Shown one piece after another: positions 5,170 through 12,200 of a stretch of 26,599 bases of DNA; within the stretch, counting starts at the first letter, position 1; every line of letters starts with the position of its first letter. The position numbers and the translations under genes were made by a program. The notes under the pieces were generated by a model, which had not been told where the DNA came from, searched no databases, and saw only the letters and a list, made by a program, of their open reading frames with translations. The DNA is from a virus, in IMG/VR virus record IMGVR_UViG_3300047310_000188, positions 1 through 26,599 of that record. One strand, given 5' to 3'.

Positions 5170-5498
5170 TGGCAGCACGCAAAGGACCATCACTGCCGGC
5201 GATGACGCATGAGCACCGCAGTAAGATAAAAGTCTCTCAAATTCTCAATGCGTTAGAGGAGCACGTGATGGGCAAGCGAGACATGCAGCAGACGCAGGTC
5301 ACCGCGGCCGTCGCCCTACTCCGCAAGGTCATGCCTGACCTGTCACAGACCACGATGTCAGGCGATGCTAATAATCCTGTGCTTCACCGTGTCATCATCA
5401 CCGGCGTCCGCCGCGCTGGTGATACACTGCCCAACGGCAATCCAGTCGAGTTGAAGGTGATTGAGGATGTGCCGCGCCTCACCTCGAAGGACCACTAG
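5169..5498 (+). CDS. Possible small terminase / DNA-binding protein
   Basis: This is a 109-residue protein. The core HRSKIKVSQILNALEEHVMG with QTQVTAAVALLRKVMPDLSQ and a following SGD matches a short phage protein pattern (RxKIxxSxLxNxLxxHV...LSxTQVxAAxxLLxKxLPDL). That pattern is often found upstream of large terminases and is suspected to be the small terminase or another DNA-binding protein. The first part is helical and could carry the DNA-binding helices; the tail is strand-like. No strong ribosome-binding site is visible before ATG 5169; ATG 5202 is an alternative. It is separated from the terminase block by the 520-base gap. Family naming is tentative. Confidence 0.6.
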   Translation: MAARKGPSLPAMTHEHRSKIKVSQILNALEEHVMGKRDMQQTQVTAAVALLRKVMPDLSQTTMSGDANNPVLHRVIITGVRRAGDTLPNGNPVELKVIEDVPRLTSKDH

Positions 5499-5847
5499 GC
5501 GAGAGCTGCCCCATGTCCCTATCCATAGGCCCTGTCCCCCTAGGCCTCATCATGGTCCAGCTCTCACCCAGTCGTCCAACACCACCAGGTCGCGCGCTTC
5601 AAAGAATACTAGAGACCAGCATCCCATCCTCGACTAACCCCTTCCCTACTCTCTCTCCTCCCTTCGCCTCTCGCTCACAGCAAGAAGCGCATGATTGTCG
5701 CGACTGGTGCGCACACAATGACGCTGGGTATTACGCACTCATTCCATCATCATGGTTGTCACATCCTCCGCTCGCTCTCTCATCTAACCCATTGATGTTG
5801 CTGTGATATCCAGCACCGCTCGCCCTCCGCCCCCGACCTAGACCCCC

Positions 5848-5872
5848 GGGCGGCGAGGGGGTGGGTGGGGGG
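5848..5872 (+). other. G-quadruplex motif
   Basis: Four G-runs of 3, 5, 3 and 6 bases (5848-5850, 5857-5861, 5863-5865, 5867-5872) are separated by loops of 6, 1 and 1 bases. This meets the usual four-tract rule for an intramolecular quadruplex. The run is immediately preceded by five C (5843-5847), which could compete by forming a hairpin. Confidence 0.6.
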
Positions 5873-5944
5873 AAATAAATGGGGCCCCCGCAGGGAAAAT
5901 GTGGATAGGACCCGTGTGTGTATCCCTACTTTTTGGGTTGCTTC

Positions 5945-6008
5945 CCAACGTTAGCTAACGTTAGACTAACGCTAGTCCTGGTTTTGGGGCTGGTTGTTCT
6001 AACGTTAG
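5945..6008. repeat. Phased CTAACGTTAG palindromes
   Basis: CTAACGTTAG occurs at 5955-5964 and 5999-6008, a one-base variant CTAACGCTAG at 5966-5975, and AACGTTAG with altered first two bases at 5945-5954. The centres are 10, 11 and 33 bases apart, so all sites face the same side of the helix. They lie just upstream of the ATG at 6019, as expected for cooperative binding of a regulator or replication/packaging protein. Confidence 0.75.
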
Positions 6009-6018
6009 GGATTTTTGG

Positions 6019-6294
6019 ATGGATGCTCCGTTATGCCGGACCTGTGGGAAGCGTCATCGGCTTGGGGAGTGTCCTGAGTTACGGGGGTTACGGGAGGCGG
6101 TCCGGGCGATTGAGCGTGGGGAACCGAAGGTTGAGTTGAAGGTGTCGGCTCCAGTCAAGGTGAGGCGGGAGCCCAAGGTAGTTATTCGGCCTGCGGCGGG
6201 TCCACCTGAGGGGTGGGTTTGTCCGGTGTGTGAGAGGAACCGGCGGCTTGGCCGGGAGCGTTGGCGGCGGTGGAAGGAGAAGGGTGATGGCTAA
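6019..6294 (+). CDS. Zinc-knuckle-like small protein
   Basis: This 91-residue protein begins MDAPLCRTCGKRHRLGECPE, in which C-x2-C-x3-H-x4-C is one residue short of the classical CCHC zinc knuckle. A second CPVCERN motif (CxxC) follows near residue 68. The rest is rich in Arg, Lys, Glu and Val. Such small zinc proteins often bind nucleic acid. A GGG stretch 8 bases before the ATG can serve as ribosome-binding site. It is the first gene after the palindrome cluster and overlaps the next gene by 8 bases. Confidence 0.65.
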   Translation: MDAPLCRTCGKRHRLGECPELRGLREAVRAIERGEPKVELKVSAPVKVRREPKVVIRPAAGPPEGWVCPVCERNRRLGRERWRRWKEKGDG

Positions 6295-6466
6295 GCGGTA
6301 CACGGTAGCGGGGTTGAAGGAGATAAGTGAGAGCGAGCGGCGGGTACGGATGAATGAGGCGGAGAAGCGGGTGACTGCGGAGGCCAAGCGGAATGCGAAG
6401 TTGTGGGGGAAGCCTGCGGCGGCGACGGCGGGGCTGGCGGCCTTCAAGTTTACGGGAAAGAAGTGA
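6287..6466 (+). CDS. Small basic helical protein
   Basis: This 59-residue protein starts at ATG 6287, preceded by AAGGAG about 8 bases upstream. It reads MAKRYTVAGLKEISESERRV and then a long charged helix ending in LWGKPAAATAGLAAFKFTGK. It is rich in Lys, Arg and Glu. It overlaps both neighbours (8 bases before, 1 base after), so it belongs to the operon. I do not recognise a family. Confidence 0.6.
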   Translation: MAKRYTVAGLKEISESERRVRMNEAEKRVTAEAKRNAKLWGKPAAATAGLAAFKFTGKK

Positions 6467-6744
6467 TGATTTTGATTACGTGTACCGAGTGTGGGAAGCC
6501 GATGCAGTGGGGCGGCAAATGTGGGTGGTGCAAGGCGGGGAAGCGGATGGTTGGAGATACGGATGATAAGGCGAGCAGCGCGGACAAGGAAAAAGACCAA
6601 GCCAGCGAAGCCGCCGAAATTGTCGCCGAAGGCGAAGAGTATTCCACCCCGAAAGACCACTTCAAAAAAGTCAAAGCGTTCATCAAGCAAGCCAACGAAA
6701 TCGAGTACGGCGACAAGAGAGAGGAAACGGGCGATGGCGAATGA
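6466..6744 (+). CDS. Zinc-ribbon protein with acidic tail
   Basis: This is a 92-residue protein. The N-terminus MILITCTECGKPMQWGGKCG and the following WCKAG hold two CxxC pairs (Cys6/Cys9 and Cys19/Cys22), a compact zinc ribbon. The rest is charged, mostly acidic and helical. Its ATG overlaps the previous stop (TGATG), and the end overlaps the next gene by 11 bases. Within it (6563-6734) another frame is open in phase with the next gene and is strikingly Lys/Arg/Pro-rich. I favour the zinc-ribbon frame because its third codon positions are richer in C and the protein looks folded. Confidence 0.65.
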   Translation: MILITCTECGKPMQWGGKCGWCKAGKRMVGDTDDKASSADKEKDQASEAAEIVAEGEEYSTPKDHFKKVKAFIKQANEIEYGDKREETGDGE

Positions 6745-7144
6745 GCAGGTTAAGCACGAGGCTCCGAAGACTGGGCCAGTGACCCATACGGGAGCGAAGG
6801 CCCCGGAGCACAAGAAGGAGGCCCCCAACATTGGGCAGCCGGCGATTACGATGAAAGAGGCTCCTGAGAAGACGACCGAGATGGGCAAGTCCATCCGGGA
6901 GCATGTGGAGGGCATCATGAAGAAGCACACCCCGGCCGACCCCAGCCTGCCGTCACCGACTGAGGTCACCGTGCGCGCGCTGAGCCTGCGATGCCTGCAA
7001 CTCCTTGCTGAAGTAGAGGCGATTGCGGCGCAGATTGAGTTGTACGAGGTGCCGAAGGAGGATGATGAGAAGCGCGCTGACGCGAAGAAAGCAGAAGCGG
7101 CTGCAAAGGCACATCAGGAGAAGAAGGAAAAGCAACCCGCGTAG
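6734..7144 (+). CDS. Charged helical hypothetical protein
   Basis: This is a 136-residue protein from ATG 6734, with AGAGAGGA upstream. The N-terminal half is Lys/Pro/Glu-rich and probably disordered. The segment TVRALSLRCLQLLAEVEAIAAQIELYEVP (about 76-104, over two helical turns' worth of heptads) looks like a coiled-coil helix. The end is a Lys/Ala/Glu-rich tail (KADAKK-type). An alternative start at 6563, which has GGAG 6 bases upstream, would add 57 residues of histone-tail-like basic sequence in the same frame. Position just before the terminase suggests a packaging or early-late role, but no function is recognised. Confidence 0.6.
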   Translation: MANEQVKHEAPKTGPVTHTGAKAPEHKKEAPNIGQPAITMKEAPEKTTEMGKSIREHVEGIMKKHTPADPSLPSPTEVTVRALSLRCLQLLAEVEAIAAQIELYEVPKEDDEKRADAKKAEAAAKAHQEKKEKQPA

Positions 7145-7147
7145 ACG

Positions 7148-7558
7148 ATGACCTACCAAGAGATGGCCATGTATGCGAGCCTCATGTCGTGGAGCAATAA
7201 TTGTTCCGCGGAATGGGCAGCGATGGCCAAATATTATCGCGAACAGGCAGAAGCTTCAGAGGAGGAAACCATGGCTAAAGCAACTGCACGGGAAGGCGAG
7301 GCGCGCAAGACACCGGAAGAAGTACAGGCTGAAGTTGACGCGATGGTGCAGCCCTTGGCCGACTACCTGGTGGAAGCCTCCGACCATAATCTGCCGATTG
7401 CGCACAGGGCAGGACAGCTTCTGCGGGAAGCCTCTTCCCTGATTGTGACGGTGGCGTCAAGCCCGGAGCCGCCGGTGGAGTTGGTGCCGCCGCCGGGTGG
7501 GGAAGAGATTCCCGTGGCTACCAAGATGGCCCCGCTATTTGAGCCTGCTCATAAGTGA
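7148..7558 (+). CDS. Small protein upstream of large terminase
   Basis: This 136-residue protein has a Met/Trp/Tyr-containing helical start (MTYQEMAMYASLMSWSNNCS). A central helical region follows (TPEEVQAEVDAMVQPLADYL) with HRAGQLLREA, and then a Pro/Glu-rich tail. It overlaps the terminase start by 4 bases, so translation is coupled. Position immediately before the large terminase fits a small terminase subunit or a packaging helper. No DNA-binding motif is evident, which makes the 5169 gene the better small-terminase candidate. Confidence 0.6.
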   Translation: MTYQEMAMYASLMSWSNNCSAEWAAMAKYYREQAEASEEETMAKATAREGEARKTPEEVQAEVDAMVQPLADYLVEASDHNLPIAHRAGQLLREASSLIVTVASSPEPPVELVPPPGGEEIPVATKMAPLFEPAHK

Positions 7559-8901
7559 GTGATGCCGGGGTTCTGGACAGAGAGCCCGCGCTTGACGAAC
7601 TCGACCTCGGCTACATTGCCCGTCCCCAATTCGAAGCCTTCCACGCCAGAACCCAACGCTGGGGCGTGATTGTCGCGCATAGGCGCGCCGGCAAGACCGT
7701 CGCGTGCGTGATGGACCTGATTGACAGCGCCATCAGGTGTGAGAAGCCCAGGCCAAGATTCGCGTACATTGCTCCATTATATAAACAGGCAAAAACGGTA
7801 GCTTGGGATTATGTCAAGCAATACGGATTACGAATACCGGGAGCGGTGGCGTCAGAGAGCGAGTTGCGATTGGACCTGCCTGGTGGCGGCCAAGTGCGGC
7901 TGTTCGGGGCCGACAATCCTGACGCACTACGCGGAATGTATCTTGACGGGGTTATATTGGATGAAGCGGCGGATATGTCGCCGCGGGTGTTCTCGGAAGT
8001 CATAAGGCCGGCCTTGTCCGACCGCCAAGGCTGGGCGTTTTGGATTGGCACCCCCAAGGGGCAAAACGATTTCTATGACCTGGTCTATGGCGTTAAGGGT
8101 GGGTTTGAAGGCGCCCTCGCCTCCCCGGACTGGTTTTATCTGTGCCTTAAGGCGTCTGAGACTGGGATATTGCCACAAGAGGAATTGGAATCTGCCAAGC
8201 GCTCCGGGATGTCGCCGGAGCAATACGCTCAGGAGTTCGAGTGCTCGTTCCAAGCGGCTATCATGGGGGCCTATTACGGGCACGAGCTGGAGGCGGCCGA
8301 AAATGAGAACCGCCTGACGAAGAATGTCTACGATAGGACCCTGCAGGTTCATACGGCATGGGACCTTGGCCACTCCGACGCTACAGCCATTTGGTTTTAT
8401 CAGCAGCAGGGCTTCGAGATTCGGATTATCGACTTCTACTTTGCGACCGGGCATGCGCTGGACCATTATGTGACTGAGTTGCAAGGGAAGGCGGCGAGCC
8501 CTTCGAATATCGGCGGCTACATCTACGGCCGCCATTATCTTCCGCACGATGTGGAAGTCAAAGAGCTGGGCAGCGGCAAGACGCGCGTGGCAACGCTGCG
8601 GGGCCTGGGTATGCAGAACATCATCGTCGTCCCGAAGCTCAACGTTGATGAGGGCATCAACGCGGTGCGCAAGATATTCCCGCGCTGCTGGTTCGATAGA
8701 GAGAAATGCGCGGACGGCATCAAGGCGCTGCGGCAGTACCGGCGCGACTGGGATGACGTGCGCAAGGTCTTCTACGAGAAGCCCTACCATGATTGGGCGA
8801 GTGACCCGAGCGACGCATTCAGATATTTGGCGATAGGCCTGCAGGACCCGGAAGGCCGCAAGGCGGCAGGGCCAAAACGCGACAAGAAATGGATTTATTA
8901 A
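7555..8901 (+). CDS. terL: Terminase large subunit
   Basis: This 448-residue protein is the ATP-driven DNA-packaging motor that docks on the portal and cuts the concatemer. Walker A is AHRRAGKT (residues 41-48), Walker B is GVILDEA (about 132-138), and the coupling motif IGTP is at 164-167. The C-terminal RNase H-like nuclease starts with TAWDLGHSDATAIW (Asp270) and continues to about residue 430. Its length is normal for the family. It starts with GTG, overlapping the upstream stop by four bases (GTGA), without a strong Shine-Dalgarno, so coupling is likely. The portal gene follows after 36 bases. All key motifs are intact. Confidence 0.95.
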   Translation: MSDAGVLDREPALDELDLGYIARPQFEAFHARTQRWGVIVAHRRAGKTVACVMDLIDSAIRCEKPRPRFAYIAPLYKQAKTVAWDYVKQYGLRIPGAVASESELRLDLPGGGQVRLFGADNPDALRGMYLDGVILDEAADMSPRVFSEVIRPALSDRQGWAFWIGTPKGQNDFYDLVYGVKGGFEGALASPDWFYLCLKASETGILPQEELESAKRSGMSPEQYAQEFECSFQAAIMGAYYGHELEAAENENRLTKNVYDRTLQVHTAWDLGHSDATAIWFYQQQGFEIRIIDFYFATGHALDHYVTELQGKAASPSNIGGYIYGRHYLPHDVEVKELGSGKTRVATLRGLGMQNIIVVPKLNVDEGINAVRKIFPRCWFDREKCADGIKALRQYRRDWDDVRKVFYEKPYHDWASDPSDAFRYLAIGLQDPEGRKAAGPKRDKKWIY

Positions 8902-8906
8902 CAAAA

Positions 8907-8920
8907 GCCTGTTTACAGGC
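8907..8920. other. Short perfect hairpin after terL
   Basis: GCCTG-TTTA-CAGGC has five paired bases and a four-base loop in the 36-base space between terminase and portal. No T-tract follows, so it is unlikely to terminate transcription; it may be an mRNA processing or stability element, or chance. Confidence 0.4.
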
Positions 8921-8937
8921 GTCTTCAAGGATAGAGC

Positions 8938-9555
8938 ATGGCCAAAAAAATGTCGGACGGGGAATTGAGCGCCATCCTTGACGGCTGGGTGACCGATGCG
9001 CGCTCCTTCGACCGCTCCGACTTAGAACTCTCACGCGAATGGGCCATCAAGTTCTACGACGGCGAGTGCGATATCCCGACTCAGGAAGGCCGCTCCCAGG
9101 TCGTCTCGCATGATGTAGCGGACGCGCTGGAATGGATATTGCCGGCGTTGCTGCGCATCTTCACCGCTTCCGCCACGACTGCAATCTATGAGCCAGTCAG
9201 CCAGGAAGATGAGATTGGCGCCAAGCAGGCGACAATGTGCATCAACCACCTGTTCCAGAATGAGTGTGAGGGATACCGAATTTTGCATCACGCCATGCAC
9301 GACAGCCTGTTGCATGGCAACGGGCCCGTCAAATCCTGGTTCGAGCACGCCAAGGAATACAAGGTGGAGACGGTGCGAGGCTTGAATGAGATGGAATATC
9401 AGGCGCTCTTGTCCGAGCCGGACTTGGATGAGGTGCTGGAGGTGACGGAATATCCCGAGGGTCATCCAGAATTGGCAGAGGAAGGTGAGCCGCCGACGCT
9501 GGATGACGAAGAGGGTGAGGGTGAAGGCAAGGCAGAAGGCGAGGGATATACCTGA
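8938..9555 (+). CDS. Portal protein, N-terminal part
   Basis: This 205-residue product matches the start of portal proteins of the podovirus type that are normally one chain. It has an N-terminal helical segment (MSDGELSAILDGWVTDARSF), then GRSQVVSHDVADALEWILPA with LLRIF. An EDEIGAKQATMCINHLF helix follows, then LHGNGPVKSWFEH, and last an acidic linker. The chain stops at 9553-9555 after a Gly/Glu-rich run, and the next frame begins at the overlapping ATG (TGATG). The continuation of the portal fold lies in that second frame. It is a separate subunit, a coupled fragment, or the product of a sequence error; the ribosome-binding site AAGGATAG supports translation of the start. Confidence 0.85.
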   Translation: MAKKMSDGELSAILDGWVTDARSFDRSDLELSREWAIKFYDGECDIPTQEGRSQVVSHDVADALEWILPALLRIFTASATTAIYEPVSQEDEIGAKQATMCINHLFQNECEGYRILHHAMHDSLLHGNGPVKSWFEHAKEYKVETVRGLNEMEYQALLSEPDLDEVLEVTEYPEGHPELAEEGEPPTLDDEEGEGEGKAEGEGYT

Positions 9556-11654
9556 TGGCTTATATGCCCGGTCCTGGTGGACCTCCTCCTCCTGGAATGC
9601 CGCCCGGTGGACCTCCTGGAATGCCGCCTGGACCTCCCGGACCTGGACTGCCTGGCATGCCGGGACCGCCGCCGCCTCCTGGAATGGGCGACCCGAATCA
9701 ACCGATGCCGGGAGAAATGCCGCCGCCTATGATGGTCCCGATGGGGCCGCCGATGCTCTACGACGTGAAAATCAAGCGTTGTATCAAGAGCGGGCAACTC
9801 AAGTGCAAGAATATCCCGCCGGAAGACTTCCTCATTGATCCCAACGCGACAAAGCTGCGCGATGGCGGCGGCCGCTTCTTTGGCGACGTGTCGCGAATGA
9901 CGCGAAGCGAGGCCAAGCTGAAATGGCCCAAGAAGGCCGAGACAATAGACGAAATGCCGGCATGGACGAGCGCGTCAGGTGAATATGGAAGAGAGAAGCA
10001 AGCGCGCGACCAGAGATATTGGTCATTTCGGGAGACCTTCACCGACAAGGCCAGCGAGGAGGTCGAAATCGTCGAGTGCTACATCAACATCGACTTTGAT
10101 GGCGATGGCGTCTCCGAGTGGCGGCAAGTCTGCTTCGGCCCCAACCATGGCGAGGATGCCATCCTTTCCAACGAGGAGGTCGGCGACCATCCCTACGACA
10201 GCGTGACTGCCAACCCGATGCCGCACCGGTATCGCGGTCGCTCGCTGTACGATGATGTCGGCGACATCCAGCGGGTGAAGACGGTCCTGGAACGCCAGTT
10301 GCTGGACAACATCTACCTGCTCAATCAGCAGCAGATTGCGGTCAATGCCAGCGTCGTCGCCAACATGGACGCGCTCACCAATCCCGAAATTGGTGGCGTG
10401 GTCATCACCAACGGCAACCCGGCGGAAGCCATCCTGCCGCTGGTGATTCCGTTCCAGGCCGACAAAATCATGGGGACGCTGACCTACTTCGACCAAATCA
10501 TGGAAAAGCGCACCGGCGTGTCGCGCTCTACCTTGGCGATGGACACCGATGCGCTGCAGTACCAGACCGCGGCGGCGGTCAATCAGACGCAAACGTCATC
10601 CTATTCCAAGGTCGAAACCTACGCCCGCAACATTGCGGAGTGCGGTGGGCTGAAAGAACTCTTCGGAAGACTCCTTAAACTGTTCGTGGAAAATCAGAAG
10701 GCCGTAAAACAGATAAAGGTCAACGGCAATTTCATCCCGATGGACCCGCGCGGCTGGAATGCCGACATGCACGTCACAATAAATATTGGATTGGGGTCAG
10801 GAAGCAGAGACAGAGACCTGGCTACGCTGGGTGGAATTGCACAAAAGCAGGAATTGTCCATCCAAGGCTTGCAGAGCCCCTTCAACCCGATATGCAATGT
10901 CAGTCATTTGTTCACCACCTACCGGAAAATGGGGGAAATTGCGGGGCTCAAGAGCCCGGAGCAGTTCTTTCCCGAGATTACCCAGCAAGATGTCATGCAA
11001 ATGGCCCAGCAGCAGGCGCAGCAGCAAAAACAAGCGCCGCCGCCGCCCGAGGTGATGAAAATCCAGGCCGACATGCAGCTCGGACAGCAAAAACTGCAAG
11101 CCGAGACGCAAATGAAGCAGATGGAAATCAACGGCAAGATGCAGGGCGACAATAACCGCGCTCAACTCGACCAACGACAGGCCGAGCAGAAGGCACAGAA
11201 GGAATTGGTGCAGGCCCAGGCCGATGTGGCCGTGCAGCAGCGCAAAGCACAGACCGAAAGCGACCTCGCACAGCAACGCTTCAACCTGGAAAGCGACCTC
11301 AAGACCCAGGAATTTGCCATGAACCTCGCCATGAAGCGCGCTGAGGTCATTGCAAAGTTTTCAACGCCGCAAGGCCAGGACGAAAACGGAAATCCCATCA
11401 AAGCCGACTCGAGCGCCATGGAAATGGCCCTCGCACAACTGGATAATGTGACTCCCATGCCCAGCAAACGTGACGACGCCAATCAGGCTGCCTTGATGCA
11501 AATCATGCAGCAGAACGCGCAGATGATGCAGCAGTTCGCGCAGGCCATGCAGCAAATGGCGGACCACATGGCGGCGCCGACCGAGATTGTGCGCGACCCG
11601 CGTACCGGCAAAGTCGTCGGCTCGCAAAAGCGCGTCAACGGACGAATGAATTAA
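9555..11654 (+). CDS. Portal protein, main part with Pro-Gly-Met linker
   Basis: This is a 699-residue protein. Residues 1-68 are a collagen-like linker of Pro, Gly and Met (for example GMPPGGPPGMPPGPPGPG). From YDVKIKRCIKSGQLKCKNIP onward, with PEDFLIDPNA, it continues the portal fold begun in the previous gene. It includes the stem and crown segments ECYINIDFDGDGVSEWRQV, NPMPHRYRGRSLYDDVGDIQ and EKRTGVSRSTLA. From about residue 475 it is a Gln-rich coiled coil (QQQAQQQKQ, MKQMEINGKMQ), resembling the long helical barrel seen in some portals. The portal forms the dodecameric ring at the capsid vertex. Its ATG overlaps the previous stop; GAGG lies about 10 bases upstream. Confidence 0.88.
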   Translation: MAYMPGPGGPPPPGMPPGGPPGMPPGPPGPGLPGMPGPPPPPGMGDPNQPMPGEMPPPMMVPMGPPMLYDVKIKRCIKSGQLKCKNIPPEDFLIDPNATKLRDGGGRFFGDVSRMTRSEAKLKWPKKAETIDEMPAWTSASGEYGREKQARDQRYWSFRETFTDKASEEVEIVECYINIDFDGDGVSEWRQVCFGPNHGEDAILSNEEVGDHPYDSVTANPMPHRYRGRSLYDDVGDIQRVKTVLERQLLDNIYLLNQQQIAVNASVVANMDALTNPEIGGVVITNGNPAEAILPLVIPFQADKIMGTLTYFDQIMEKRTGVSRSTLAMDTDALQYQTAAAVNQTQTSSYSKVETYARNIAECGGLKELFGRLLKLFVENQKAVKQIKVNGNFIPMDPRGWNADMHVTINIGLGSGSRDRDLATLGGIAQKQELSIQGLQSPFNPICNVSHLFTTYRKMGEIAGLKSPEQFFPEITQQDVMQMAQQQAQQQKQAPPPPEVMKIQADMQLGQQKLQAETQMKQMEINGKMQGDNNRAQLDQRQAEQKAQKELVQAQADVAVQQRKAQTESDLAQQRFNLESDLKTQEFAMNLAMKRAEVIAKFSTPQGQDENGNPIKADSSAMEMALAQLDNVTPMPSKRDDANQAALMQIMQQNAQMMQQFAQAMQQMADHMAAPTEIVRDPRTGKVVGSQKRVNGRMN

Positions 11655-11656
11655 CC

Positions 11657-11809
11657 ATGGCCATGGCGGAAAAACAGGACCTTCCCAAGTTCTTTGGGGA
11701 GGTCTCCTGGCGTTGTCACGAGTGCGGCAAGAAAACCGAGCGCGAAAACCTGCATTGGATAGACAGCCGCTTGCTGTGCATCGAATGCGTACCAAACAAA
11801 GGAGATTGA
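11657..11809 (+). CDS. Small zinc-ribbon protein
   Basis: This 50-residue protein begins MAMAEKQDLPKFFGEVSW and has two CxxC pairs, RCHEC and LCIEC, about 20 residues apart. That is the minimal layout of a zinc ribbon. It lies tightly between portal and the next virion gene (2 bases before, 1 base after), and its last codons contain the GGAG that serves the next gene. ATG 11663 is an alternative start. Zinc ribbons of this size in phage late operons have no defined function. Confidence 0.7.
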   Translation: MAMAEKQDLPKFFGEVSWRCHECGKKTERENLHWIDSRLLCIECVPNKGD

Positions 11810-11810
11810 C

Positions 11811-12197
11811 GTGGCCGTCAACTATCTCACAAGCGTTAAAAGTTCTCGGATGACGGCGGTTGTTACCGCCCTTGATGCTGGCACTGCTGGAACATTGGAG
11901 ATTGCCACGGCGGCGTATGCCTCCATTCTGGCAACCATCACTATCCAGAAGCCGAGTTTCACCGAATCCGGCGGCGTGCTCACCTTGGCAGGGCCTCCTG
12001 GCACGCCACTTACCGCCACTGCGAGCAATACCGGCACGGCTGCGGTAGCGCGTTTCAAGAGCAGCGCCGCCGCCATCATTATCACCGGCTTGACCGTTGG
12101 CACCTCGGCAAGCGATATCATCCTCAACAGCACCAGCATCACGTCAGGGCAGACCGTCTCAATCACCGGCACCAACACGATTACCCACTCTCCATAA
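11811..12197 (+). CDS. Beta-rich virion-associated protein
   Basis: This 128-residue protein is Thr/Ser/Ala-rich, with alternating strand-like segments and a central PGTPLTATASNTGTAAVARF, then IIITGLTVGTSASDIILNST and SITSGQTVSITG. Phage late operons often contain a small protein with this pattern (N-terminal MxxxxxAxDAG, then a GxxTGTAxxxRxxxxxG core and LNxTSITxGxxV), probably a head or tail decoration or fibre-associated protein. It starts with GTG, 6 bases after GGAG. It precedes the first large receptor-binding gene. Confidence 0.65.
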   Translation: MAVNYLTSVKSSRMTAVVTALDAGTAGTLEIATAAYASILATITIQKPSFTESGGVLTLAGPPGTPLTATASNTGTAAVARFKSSAAAIIITGLTVGTSASDIILNSTSITSGQTVSITGTNTITHSP

Positions 12198-12200
12198 GCA

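Larger units (their letters stand above)
5499..6018. other. Gap with strand-bias switch
   Basis: No convincing gene was seen in this 520-base stretch. Bases 5500-5845 are C- and pyrimidine-rich on the plus strand; from about 5848 the same strand becomes strongly G-rich and stays so past 6400. At the switch lies a G-quadruplex motif, followed by phased palindromes before the first gene of the packaging operon. An origin, packaging site or late control region could sit here; the sequence alone does not decide. Confidence 0.65.

Noticed and set aside
5513-5806. 97-residue plus-strand ORF in the 520-base gap
   Set aside because: Its Pro/Ser/Leu-rich product reflects the C-rich strand bias; no ribosome-binding site and no family resemblance.
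5918-6139. 73-residue plus-strand ORF with a hydrophobic stretch
   Set aside because: It runs through the phased palindromes and into the zinc-knuckle gene; the hydrophobic run comes from the TTAG/CTAG-rich bases.
6088-6969. 293-residue minus-strand ORF
   Set aside because: It spans four overlapping plus-strand genes with ribosome-binding sites and Cys motifs; its open frame follows from the strong G/C strand bias here.
7927-8928. 333-residue minus-strand ORF
   Set aside because: It is antisense to the large terminase, whose motifs are complete; it has no ribosome-binding site or recognisable protein features.
9525-9555. Programmed -1 frameshift joining the portal parts
   Set aside because: The overlap window has no X-XXY-YYZ slippery sequence and no clear downstream structure; stop-start coupling explains the TGATG better.
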